This document shows positions 55,618-64,000 of a stretch of 64,000 nt of DNA, in pieces; position 1 is the stretch's first letter, and each line of letters opens with the position of its first letter. The stretch is from Symbiodinium natans. Its lineage: Eukaryota; Sar; Dinophyceae; Suessiales; Symbiodiniaceae. The stretch spans positions 404,854 through 468,853 of the forward strand of contig CAJNDS010001202.1 of NCBI GenBank assembly GCA_905221605.1, given 5' to 3'. A program made the translations under genes and the position numbers. The notes below the pieces were generated by a model that saw only the letters and a program-made list of their open reading frames with translations, made no database searches and was not told where the DNA came from.

Positions 55618-58600
55618 GGCGACGGGCCTTACGAGTGGCCGGCGGGGGAGCTGCGAGCCAGGCGTCAGGAGCCCGTCCTGATTCTCTGTGACCAAGACCC
55701 TGAAGACTACTTCACCTAAGGCTTAAGCAGTTTAGGGTTTAGGGTTAGGGTTTAGGGTTTGGGTTGAGGGTTAACTCAACCTAAGCCTTAAGCGGTTTAG
55801 GGTTTAGGGTTAGGGTTTAGGGTTTGGGTTTAGGGTTAACTCAACCTTAGAAAGTGTCATGACCACGCCAGCACATCCGGCTGAGTGTTCTCCGGGTGGA
55901 AGAAAATCAACCGATGGGTCAAAATGGATTTTTCTGGTACCCAATTGAAAACTGAGGGATTTCATGGAAGCAGATTCCCAATGCAAACAGATTCTCAACC
56001 CACTGGGGCATGGATTGCTATGCGTGGCATGGAGGGTGTTGGTTGCGTCTACATTCGCCTGGCCATTATGCTTGTCTCTTGCACTTGGTTCCTGATGTTG
56101 ACAGTAGATGCAGATCGCATGGCAAGGTAAAGGGTTTAAGGCTTCAACGTTGAAGGTTCTCCCTAAGCTCGAAACCCTCATCATATACCCCAAATCCCAC
56201 TCAGCACCCATAATTCTCTGTCCGGCCTCCACATCATCAAGCTCAGACCTCCGCAGAGCTCCGTCAGGGTTCAGGGTTCAGAGTTTCGCAAAGTTCCGCA
56301 AGGTCCTACCTGAAATCGAAACCCAAAGTGCGGATGCCAGGCCTTAGACAGGCCTAGGAATCAACGGGTGCCTTCGTGTTTTCCTGAATGCTGGGGTGGC
56401 TTTGGGTGCTCCGGAACTGTAACAGTTCTTCAAAATCCACCTCAGCAGTTAGTGGGATTTCAAGTAGAAGCAGAGCGTCGCCCCTTGAAAAAGAAGAATG
56501 CTGCAACGCAGGGGCGTCTGAGGACTTGAGGAATTTAGGGGGTTCAAGAAGCTAAGGGTGTTTTTTTTTGGCAGGGGGGGGGGGGGGGGGGTCGTGTAAT
56601 CGGCTTTGAGTTTGCCAAGAGCTTTGCAGAGAGGGCTGAGGAGCCTGTAGGGTCTAGGGTTTAGGGTTTAGGGTTTAGGGTTTAGGGTTTAGGGTTTAGG
56701 GTTTAGGGTTTAGGGTTTAGGGTTTAGGGTTTAGGGTTTAGGGTTTAGGGTTGAGGGACTCTAGACCCTAAACCCCAAAACCCCAAACCCAGAGATTCAG
56801 GGGCCGACAAGGCTGAGCAGAAGGAGTCGGATGATGGCGTCCGCTTTATCTCAGCAGGCTCGAGGCTGCAGAGGCTGCATAGGTTGAAGCTTCCGTTTCT
56901 CGTTTAGGGTTTAGGGTTTAGGGCTCATAGGTCGTATAGTTCGGGCTCTAGGCTCTAGGGGTCTAGGGATTGGGCCAGAGCTGCGCTGAACTCTGCTGGA
57001 TTTCTTTTGAATGCCCGGGCCCCTGCAAGGAATGCAAAAAACACCGGGGACTGGCGCCCAAAACCATAAACCACCGTTACACCCCTCAACCCTCGGCCCT
57101 CGGCCCCACACCCTAAAATCCTACACCCGACGCCCAAGTCTCTCGGCCGCAGGCCAGTGGGTTCTCCGGATCCACAGCCTCTAAGGCTAAAGGGCTGGCC
57201 TGTCCGAGCGAGCAGATGGCGTAGGGTCCAGGGTTGCGGGGCTTCGGCGCTAGATGGGTCTACGTAGGGCTTCTAAGGCTTTTGTGGGGTTTAGGGCTCA
57301 AGAACGCAGAGGTCTGCTTGCAGGGTGTTTGTTCGTTCATTTTTCAGGGCCTTCGGGACTTCGAAGGCTGCAAGAAGGGAAGAATAAAAGGAGAGATCAA
57401 TCTTTTTAAGCTGTTTGGGAGGTGCGCCTCGCCCACAAGCCCTGACAAAACCCCCCTGAATCCGACCCCTAAACCCTAAACCCTAAACCCTAAACCCTAA
57501 ACCCTAAGCCCTAAACCCTAAACCCTAAACCCTAAACCCTAAACCCTAAACCCGACCTCCCCCATGGCGTAGCTCGACCAGAGAGCTTCGGGCATCAGCC
57601 GGACGTCCATGATGTAGACCTCGGGTCGGAGACGGCTCGCTTGGCACACTTTTTTGGGACCTTCCTACATGAGATCCTCTTCAACCCCACGACGGGAGAT
57701 ATCATAGAGATTGAAAAAGGTGTGTGTGTGTGTATATATGATATACCGATATATATATATATATGTGTATAAACATACATGTCTAGAGGGTCAAGTTAGA
57801 GTCTGGGCTTTAGAGAAGTTAAAAAGCTTGGTTTGCCCTGGCTTCTTGAACAAAGAAAACCTGGAATTCTGAGCCCTAGATCCCAGGTCCCGCAACGCCT
57901 GGAAACCCCACACCGCAGAAGGCATCTCGCTGGTACAACAAACGCACACCCCCGCATGACCCTAAACCCTAAACCCTAAACCCTAAACCCTAAACCCTAC
58001 AAGCCGCACAGCAGCCAGGAAGGAATCTGCCCAGCCTTCTGGCACTGCCGGTGCTCCGCATCCAACCCGATGCCGCTGGCCATCTCGTAGATGACCTCAA
58101 CTTAAGAGCGCTCCGAATCACTCTGAGGGCATGAGACGGTTTAGGGTTTAGGATTTAGGGTTTAGGGTTTCGGGTTTCGGGTTTAGGGGGGGGGTATCCG
58201 TGAATCCGCGAGGTTTTTGGGCAACTTTGGGAGGAGGCGTCGACTCGAGTCTTGAAGTGCGGGGGTTACGGAGGAGCATTTGCGGGCTCGGATCGAACAG
58301 GTATAGCATCAGCAGTTAAGAAGCCTTATAAGGGCCAGGCCTTTTGGGCCCCCAAAACAGATGAAACAAGTCATAACACACGGGGTCTCGTGTTTTAAGT
58401 TACGGACAGCTCAGGGTTCGGGATTTCCATCCAAAGAAGGTCGTTCGCGGTGGGGGCTTCGGGTATAGGGGCTGATCCCTAACCCTACGCCACCCAAGAC
58501 TCATAAGGGTGATCAAGAACTCCTGTACCCCCAAATATTCGCCCTAACCATAGCATACATGTAACAATCTGCTTACTTGGCACTGGAAACCTAGATATCA

Positions 58601-59189
58601 ACGTCGTATTGATGATTCATTTAGCACCCTGGGAACCCGAAGAACCCAAGAAGCTTGAGGCCTTCGGCCATGCGAGCTAGCGGCTGCGTGGACGGGCTGC
58701 TTGCCACAGAAGGGCTCCAGCGAAAGACTTCTGCCCCACCTTCTCAGTTTAGGGTCATTCGGATCATCAGGCTTATTCGGGTCACTCGGCCTATTGGGGT
58801 TCTCAGGTTTTTGCGGTTAAGTTGAAAGGTTATAGGGTTACTAGCTCAGTCAGGCTTAGGCGGTTTGGGCCCGAGGCTTGCTGTAAGGCTCCTGCTGCTT
58901 GCCGAAGAATCTACACAAACCCGATACGCAGTCCGAGGCCCCAAATTCCCAACCCCGAACCCTAACCCCAGAAACCAGAAACCAGAAACCAGAAATCAGA
59001 AACACTAAGCCCTAAACCCTAAACCCTAAACACCCTAAACACCCTAAACACCCTAAACACCCTAAACACCCTAAACACCCTAAACACCCTAAACCCTAAA
59101 CCCCAAACCCTAAACCCTAAACCCTGCCCAGCAGCATCAGGGGCAGCTTCCGGAAAACCCAGGATCGAAGGTCAAGGAGTTGGGCTGGC
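55618..59189 (-). CDS. Unknown protein, about 12 exons
   Basis: Minus-strand exons: 59128-59189 (AQLLDLRSWVFRKLPLMLL), 58842-58910 (ILRQAAGALQQASGPNRLSL), 58698-58739 (VGQKSFAGALLWQA), 58008-58095 (VIYEMASGIGLDAEHRQCQK), 57557-57639 (SRLRPEVYIMDVRLMPEALW), 57403-57427, 57308-57367 (FEVPKALKNERTNTLQADL), 56992-57022, 56819-56874 (LCSLEPAEIKRTPSSDSF), about 56390-56517 (RGDALLLLEIPLTAEVDFEE), 55860-56252 (one open frame; SELDDVEAGQRIMGAEWDLG near its start) and 55618-55699 (VLVTENQDGLLTPGSQLPRR, with GTAAGC donor, so more may follow). Phase is kept from 58739 to 56819. No family recognised. The 55618-55699 island also reads well on plus (AGELRARRQEPVLILCDQDP with TAA). Start and end are not located. 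Confidence 0.5.
56655..56755. repeat. TTTAGGG array, about 14 units
   Basis: Intron between exons 56819-56874 and about 56390-56517. Confidence 0.95.
57470..57555. repeat. CCCTAAA array, about 12 units
   Basis: Intron between exons 57557-57639 and 57403-57427. Confidence 0.95.
57720..57778. repeat. TG/TA microsatellite
   Basis: TGTGTG then TATATA runs. Confidence 0.9.
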
Positions 59190-59345
59190 CTTTGCAGAGA
59201 AACCCTGTGTAGGGTTTAGGGTCTAGGGTTTAGGGTCTAGGGTCTAGGGTTCAGGGTTTAAGGTTTGAGGTTTAGGGTTTAGGGTTCAGGGTCTAGGGTC
59301 TAGGGTTCAGGGCTTAGGGTCTAGGGTTTAAGGTTTAGGGTTTGG
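58996..59345. repeat. ACCCTAAAC nonamer array and TCTAGGG/TTCAGGG array
   Basis: About 8 units of CACCCTAAA (59029-59095) with CCCTAAA flanks to 59127. After the exon island at 59128-59189, TTTAGGG/TCTAGGG/TTCAGGG units run from 59210 to 59345. Confidence 0.9.
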
Positions 59346-59721
59346 GGTTTAGTGTGTAGGGCTTGAGGGTTCGTGCAAAGATTTGGGCATGTCCCAGAAT
59401 AGGGTACCACCCCCCCCCCCCCCTCCCCATTTTCTCCCCGAATGCTATAAGCCTTACTTCTAAAGGGTCCTTTCCGCTTGCCCCTTTAACCCTTAAAACC
59501 CTGAACCCTGAGCCCTTTAGGGCTTTAGGCGAAGTCTTGGTGCAAGGTTTAAGGTTTCGGTTTAAGGAATATTCCCCAGATTTTGAGCTTGGATCCCAAG
59601 ATGATGTAGGGAACATTCATGAACGAAGGGGCTGCGTAGGGTTGAAGGCTTTCAAGAGGTTACAGCTCTTTCAGAGCTTTGAGGACTTGAGGGTTTGAGT
59701 GGCTCGAGGGCTTGAGGGGTC

Positions 59722-59869
59722 TACTTGGAGGTTCCGGGTACTTATGACCCAATGACAAGTGTAGTTATTACCCACCTATAGGCCCATTAAGCACCCTAAT
59801 AGGGCTATAACTGGGCTACAAGTACAGTTCTAATTGGGTTACTAAGTAAGTTCAATGAAGCTCCAAGTA
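59722..59869. mobile_element. 148-bp inverted-repeat element, family C
   Basis: TACTTGGAGGTTC...GGGTACTTATGACCCA faces TGGGTTACTAAGTAAGTTC...GAAGCTCCAAGTA. The terminal motif is shared with 4259-4442. Confidence 0.7.
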
Positions 59870-60019
59870 GGGGTTTCAGGGTTCAGTGGCCTCTGCGGGG
59901 GTTTCAGGGTTCACTGGCTTCAAATGCTTCAAAAAGGTTTAGGGGTCGTCCCCAGGTCCACTTTAGAACGTGGGATGCAGCTTCGGGGGCTTGAGGGGAA
60001 GTTCCGCCCCAACTAAGCC

Positions 60020-60140
60020 CTAAGACCCACATGCTCTCTTCTTCTTCTCCTTTTTCTTCTGCTGCTTCTTATGCTTCTGCTTCCTCGATGTCTCTGGGCG
60101 ACCCTTCGGTCGAAAACGTCGGAAACGGTCTGCTTTGTGC
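60020..60140 (-). CDS. Lysine-rich C-terminal exon
   Basis: After CCCCCTTGCAG the minus strand reads HKADRFRRFRPKGRPETSRK then a Lys/Gln-rich tail ending KKKRACGS and TAG. It looks like the basic C-terminus of a nuclear or RNA-binding protein; the family is unknown. The plus strand is open over the same region (SMSLGDPSVENVGNGLLCAC), so the call is tentative. Confidence 0.5.
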
Positions 60141-60571
60141 CTGCAAGGGGGCTCCGCGTCGTAGTTTCTTCAGCTTTCAGACAGCAAAAGCGTTCACGAA
60201 GTGTTGTCGTTTCCCCCGTCGGCAGCCCGGGAAAGGCATGCAGGTGGCTGGGTGCACGGGTCCTGCCCCGAGTTAGACCCCGACTGCCGTTGTCTCAAAA
60301 GATTTCCCCCCCCCCGTGGTTGTTGGGGGTTTTCGTGAAGCTTACACAGATTGGAGGTTTTTGAGGCTCTCTCATCCCCAACAATCGAGGCTCTCCCCCA
60401 ATCACTATAGGCACCCAGGACCACTAAAACGGATGGGCGGATACAGCAGCAAGTCTGCGGCGTCTTGTCATCACTCACTGCAACTCTGCTGTCTGTCGCG
60501 CTCTCGCTCTCTCTCTCTCTCTCTCTTTTTGTCTTTTCTCTCTTCTCTCTCTTCTCTGTCTTGTTCTCTCG

Positions 60572-60615
<44 letters not shown>

Positions 60616-60911
60616 GTCCTGCCCCATGATGCCGTTCCGGCTTGGAAACCTCACCTTCAACTCCTGGTCTTCTACACCCTACTATGATCCCCAATCTAGT
60701 TTAGGGCTTGAGCTCTAGGGCTCAGGAGTTTCAATCTCGAGGCCTGCTTGGCCAAACATGGGCAGCTTTTGGCATGAGGGGGCTTGAGTTGAAATCCCTA
60801 GACCCCAAACCCCTAGGAACCCTGGGCGGGTTTAGGGTGTAGGGTTTAGGGTTTAGGGTTTAGGGCTTAACAATCCCTTGCGGTTCAGGGCTTTGGTTTT
60901 ACACTAAACCC
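60141..60911. other. Spacer with CT-rich microsatellite
   Basis: TCTCTC and GTCTCTCTCT runs at 60505-60620. The Arg/Glu-rich frames over it are artefacts. Confidence 0.6.
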
Positions 60912-60984
60912 TCTGGCCCGTATCCTGGGATGTGGGCCCCCAGATCGCGAACGTGAAGACCGGGCCACCGGAGGGTCCCTGATG
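60912..60984 (-). CDS. Exon-like GC island
   Basis: After CCCTGAAG the minus strand reads HQGPSGGPVFTFAIWGPTSQ. Probably an upstream exon of the gene ending at 60020. The donor is not fixed. Confidence 0.4.
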
Positions 60985-61526
60985 CTTCAGGGCTTCGGGT
61001 TTAGGGTTTAGGGTTTATGGTTTAGGGTTTGGGGTTACGGTTTCGGGTTTAGGGATAAGGGTTTAGGGACAAGGGTGGGGTGCATAATTGTCATGGGTTC
61101 ATGGGGTGCATAGGACTTCCAGGGATATGCGGTTTACAGGCTCCTGTAGGATTGCATCTCTGTATATAAGGTGTCGAGCTCCTGGTCCCACTGCGGAACA
61201 GATGTGGGCACTTCCCAAAATAGGGGTACCCTAAACCCTAAACCCTAAACCCTAAACCCTAAACCCTAAACCCTAAACCCCGTTTGCACCCCAAAGAGAA
61301 TTGAACATAATGGAATCCCCCTTAAAAGGACCCCCCCCTTCTCGAAAAGCCCAATGGCATCTGCGATCCGAAGCTTCACTCAGAAAAGGTACTGTACTCC
61401 CCTAAGAACTCCCCTAGGAACCTAAATAGACATAGTATGTCTTATATGCTCTTGGGGTTTATCTGTGTAAACAAATCCTAAGGGGCATAGGGATTGCGAA
61501 GTTTGTGGTGTTTTCTTGACCACGAA
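60985..61526. other. Spacer with telomere-like patches
   Basis: TTTAGGG 60995-61080 and CCCTAAA 61228-61280. Nothing else recognised. Confidence 0.5.
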
Positions 61527-62517
61527 CTAGAGTTTAGAAAGCATAGCGCGGGTACTCTTCGCCAACCATGCTCGACGTGACGACTGCGATTCCGACGCAG
61601 AGCGACTCGCACCCATGCAAAAGTCGCATTGCATCAAGATGTGCAGTTCTTCAACATGTCCAAAACCCCGAACCCCTTACATCATACCCCTCATCTTAGA
61701 CAGGTGGAGGAAGACTGTCTTCCGCAGGGTTGGAAGAAAGACTCTAGCCCTGAAACCAGGAACCTTACAACCTCAAGGATTCTTACTCTCTAAACCCTAG
61801 AACTGCAGCATCTTAGTACCCCTGAATCCTGACAAGTAACCGGTTTGCCATGCGGCTGGGGCATGTTTGCCCTTGATTCTCTGAAGCCCTCAACAAAAAC
61901 ACATAGTTTAACTGTACCCTGGGCGAATGGCGTCGAAGTAGGGCCCGCCGCCATTCCAGACCTCCTGGCGCTTTACGGTCTGGGTTTACGGGTTCGGGGC
62001 TTTAAGGGTTCGGGGGTTTAGGGGTTAGGGTTTAGGGTTAGGGGTTTATAGGGTTCAGGGCAAGAGAACCTATTGGAGTTTAATTATTATTTGAAACCTT
62101 GTCCTTTTGGGCTACAGTTGTCACCGTGGTCAGGGTAATCTCCTGCAGGAGGCTTCAGAGTTCCAGGGCTTAGGGGATTTAGCCCTTGGTCACCCTCAAC
62201 CAATGAGCCCTGAAACCCCTTCAGCCACTAAACCCCACAAGGCCTGAAACGCCTCAACCCTTTGAACCCTAAGCCGCCCCTTGCAAACCCTATAATCCCT
62301 AAACCCTAAACCCTAATCCCTAAACCCTAAACCCTAAACCCCTAAACCCCTAAACCCCTAAACCCCTAAACCCCTAAACCCCTAAACCCCTAAACCCCTA
62401 AACCCCTAAACCCCTAAACCCCTAAACCCCGCGAAGTTGACGTGCCGGCGCGGCGTCCCAGAAGTGTCGGGCCGCCTGGCGAGGGGAAGTGTGTAGTAGC
62501 TTCTCCTTGGTCGCCTG
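61527..62517 (-). CDS. Unknown protein, C-terminal three exons
   Basis: Exons 62455-62517 (QATKEKLLHTSPRQAARHFW), 61925-61970 (RQEVWNGGGPYFDAI) and 61527-61648 (LHILMQCDFCMGASRSASES then a basic end, SKL and TAG). Phases agree (0, then 1). The first donor is GCCGCGCC, the same octamer as two Pin1 donors. A C-terminal SKL is the classic peroxisome signal (PTS1), so peroxisomal targeting is possible. The enzyme or fold is not recognised. The 5' end is missing. Introns hold CCCTAAA-type DNA. The plus strand over the last exon is open too. Confidence 0.5.
62290..62430. repeat. CCCCTAAA octamer array
   Basis: CCCTAAA start, then about 12 clean CCCCTAAA units (62337-62430), just 3' of exon 62455-62517. 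Confidence 0.95.
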
Positions 62518-62800
62518 CTTTTTGTATACATTGCTCTCATTACTGCACCGGGGGCTTCAAGAGAACTATGTTTGGGTGTAGGTGGGACTTAGGGAAGTCG
62601 AGGGTTGCGAGGGGCTTTGCAATGGGATGGAAGACAGGATGCAGAGGTTGTTTGGGGGGGTGTTGGGAAAAGGGTCTGGGATTTCTTGCCACAGAAAAAA
62701 CTCCATTCTGCTTCTTGTCACATTCCTGAACCCTACTTAAGACTCTAAACGCCCGATATAAGCCGACCCCCCCGAACTCCTATCAACCCCTAAACCTGAG

Positions 62801-63052
62801 TCAGGTTCCAAGCAGAGCATTCTTGAAGTCCAGAGAAAGAAAGGGGCACTTTGCTAACTGCGAAAGTCCAGATCCCCATCCCAGGCCAGCCTTCCGACTG
62901 AAGCCAGCCGGCAAGCTGGTGTCCGCAATGTTGGGAGCCGCGCTCGGGTCCTGCACCGGGGTACCTAGCTTTTCTTGCAGTCCATCGTCTGCAACGGCAA
63001 CGGCTGTGACGGATATGTGGATGTGATGCCAACGTTCCAGGTGAAAGCCACC
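62801..63052 (-). CDS. C-terminal exon of an unknown protein
   Basis: After CAGATGAAAG the minus strand is open for 83 codons to TGA: GGFHLERWHHIHISVTAVAV, then DDGLQEKLGTPVQDPSAAPN, then FLSLDFKNALLGT. Two other minus frames are partly open. One (about 63053-63210) reads AEHPMTTFILHNLPIACKSG and could be the preceding exon. No family recognised. Confidence 0.45.
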   Translation of the reverse strand, partial: GGFHLERWHHIHISVTAVAVADDGLQEKLGTPVQDPSAAPNIADTSLPAGFSRKAGLGWGSGLSQLAKCPFLSLDFKNALLGT

Positions 63053-63672
63053 CTTTCATCTGGGCTCGATTTTGTTTCTGGTCTTTTGGCAAGGGCCTCG
63101 TGCAGTTCGCACCAGACTGCTGACCCAGACTTGCAGGCAATTGGCAGGTTGTGGAGTATAAAAGTTGTCATGGGGTGTTCTGCAGACAGATCAGCAACCT
63201 TGCCCTCCACTCACGCAAGGGCTCAATACTTAAAGCTGCAAAAACGTTAACGCCCACCACCCCGAAACCATGACCCCTGAACCCGAAGCCCGTACAACTG
63301 TACAACCCTAGCCTAAACATGCGAAGCACCGGGGGTCCTCATGAACTAAGGTGTTGTCGGCAGCCCAAATTGGCGCGACGACGGTGGGCCTCGCGAAAAG
63401 AATCACAAGCCAGCTGGGCAGCAATGGACAACAACCACTACTCACTGGACTACAGTGGCATAAAGTGGCCCGGTTGCCCGGCTAGCTTTATGAGGCATCT
63501 GCCCAGCAAGCACAGCGCCCTGCCCCAACATCGCACGTTTGTGGTCATTGCACGCCATGTGACGGCAACATCGAGCACGGAATTACTGACATCATTGGCG
63601 CATCTTGCACCAAGGTGTCCTAGTGCGCTATCAACTCTTCTCTGCTACTAGCGTGCTGAACGAATCCACTTC
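63053..63672. other. Unique DNA without telomere-like repeats; coding status open
   Basis: Both strands are open for about 100 codons at 63319-63660. Neither has deciding borders or a recognised product. Confidence 0.3.
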
Positions 63673-64000
63673 TCATCCTCTCATGGTCGATGGCAGCTGC
63701 GCTTCCGCTCGGGACACAGACATATTGGCGACGAGCACCAGATAGGCTGACGTTGATGCTTGTGACATCCTCGCTTGTGTGTAAGGCTTGACAGCACGTG
63801 ATGTGACATCACTGATGTCGACTTCGCGTGATCGCCGCTGCCATCCACTCTGGCGCAACGGGGATCGACGTGCAAAGCACAGCGCAGCTTCGAAAGGGCT
63901 GAACTCCCAAAGCCAGTCACGTACCCAAAACTGCACGTCGACTGCACAACACGTGGTCTCGCGACTCGCGTCAGTGGATCCCTTGGGGATGTGCCAGTCG
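63673..64000 (-). CDS. C-terminal part of an unknown protein, cut by the window edge
   Basis: The minus frame is open from the window edge to TGA 63673-63675 (about 108 codons): VQFWVRDWLWEFSPFEAALC, then REVDISDVTSRAVKPYT, then SAYLVLVANMSVSRAEAQLP. The longest uninterrupted exon in the right part of the window. No family recognised. Confidence 0.5.
   Translation of the reverse strand, partial: DWHIPKGSTDASRETTCCAVDVQFWVRDWLWEFSPFEAALCFARRSPLRQSGWQRRSREVDISDVTSRAVKPYTQARMSQASTSAYLVLVANMSVSRAEAQLPSTMRG

Noticed and set aside
55612-55719. Plus-strand terminal exon AGELRARRQEPVLILCDQDP with TAA
   Set aside because: Attractive, but the minus strand has both a strong acceptor (GTCTTCAG) and a GTAAGC donor with phase. 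Kept only as an alternative.
60194-60694. 166-codon minus frame and its plus partner
   Set aside because: Both run through a CT microsatellite.
1-64000. Chromosome end (true telomere)
   Set aside because: Arrays occur in both orientations throughout, with genes between them and at both edges.
1-64000. Spliced-leader RNA, 5S rRNA, tRNA genes, CRISPR arrays, bacterial operons
   Set aside because: The leader core word (CCATTTTGGCTCAAG) was not found by eye on either strand. No cloverleaf, rRNA or direct-repeat/spacer pattern was recognised. The gene structure is eukaryotic.

Overview
This is nuclear DNA of a eukaryote, most probably a core dinoflagellate; the genus cannot be fixed from the sequence. 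Four signs point there. (1) Plant-type telomere heptamers (CCCTAAA/TTTAGGG) and variants occur in dozens of short arrays across the whole window, so this is not a chromosome end. (2) Genes are split into very short GC-rich exons (about 20 to 150 nt) whose introns begin with GC, GA or GT and end with AG. (3) Protein families typical of dinoflagellates are present: a ubiquitin-like plus ankyrin protein, a DUF4116 protein and a compact Pin1-type parvulin. (4) Genes run head to tail, almost all on the minus strand. Most long open frames in the window are accidental: they read through repeats, or through the strand opposite an exon.

Layout, left to right. 0.3-1.2 kb: C-terminal exons of a minus-strand acidic protein. 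4.9-7.0 kb: minus-strand DUF4116 gene. 7.5-9.7 kb: an AT-rich block with no telomere-like DNA, ending in a fold-back repeat. 10.7-12.4 kb: a possible complete small plus-strand gene. 12.9-17.0 kb: minus-strand ubiquitin-like/ankyrin gene, with one large ankyrin exon and six small exons. 18.3-24.8 kb: minus-strand Pin1-type prolyl isomerase, seven exons, with a 394-bp tandem satellite inside one intron. 27.0-30.5 kb: minus-strand unknown gene with a likely start. 31.6-31.9 kb: two exons of another gene. 32.6-39.9 kb: a large unknown gene of about 20 exons with one in-frame TGA. 40.5-45.0 kb: minus-strand gene of about 15 exons carrying a PAM2 (poly(A)-binding-protein binding) motif. 45-49 kb: scattered minus-strand exons. 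51.6-53.7 kb: a secreted cysteine-rich protein gene and exons of a paralogue. 55.6-59.2 kb: minus-strand unknown gene. 60.0-64.0 kb: 3' parts of four more minus-strand genes.

The central observation concerns the telomere-like arrays. They lie inside introns, not in gene deserts. In the Pin1 gene the rebuilt protein matches the parvulin fold with the reading phase kept at all six junctions, and every intron carries such repeats. Individual arrays have drifted to private units (TTCAGGG, CCCTCAAA, CCCTAAAT, TTGAGGG, TTTAGGAG, ACCCCAC, ACCCTAAAC). Between them lie several families of short elements (75 to 185 bp) with terminal inverted repeats, also mostly in introns. The picture is of genes whose introns grew by spread of telomere-like DNA and introner-like or MITE-like elements.

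Limits. Apart from Pin1, the ankyrin exon, DUF4116, the signal-peptide gene and the PAM2 motif, exon calls rest on splice-like borders, codon character and phase agreement. Because GA, GC and GT are all allowed as donors, phase agreement alone is weak evidence, and borders can be wrong by a few codons. RNA reads would settle nearly all of them. No rRNA, tRNA, spliced-leader RNA gene or CRISPR array was seen.
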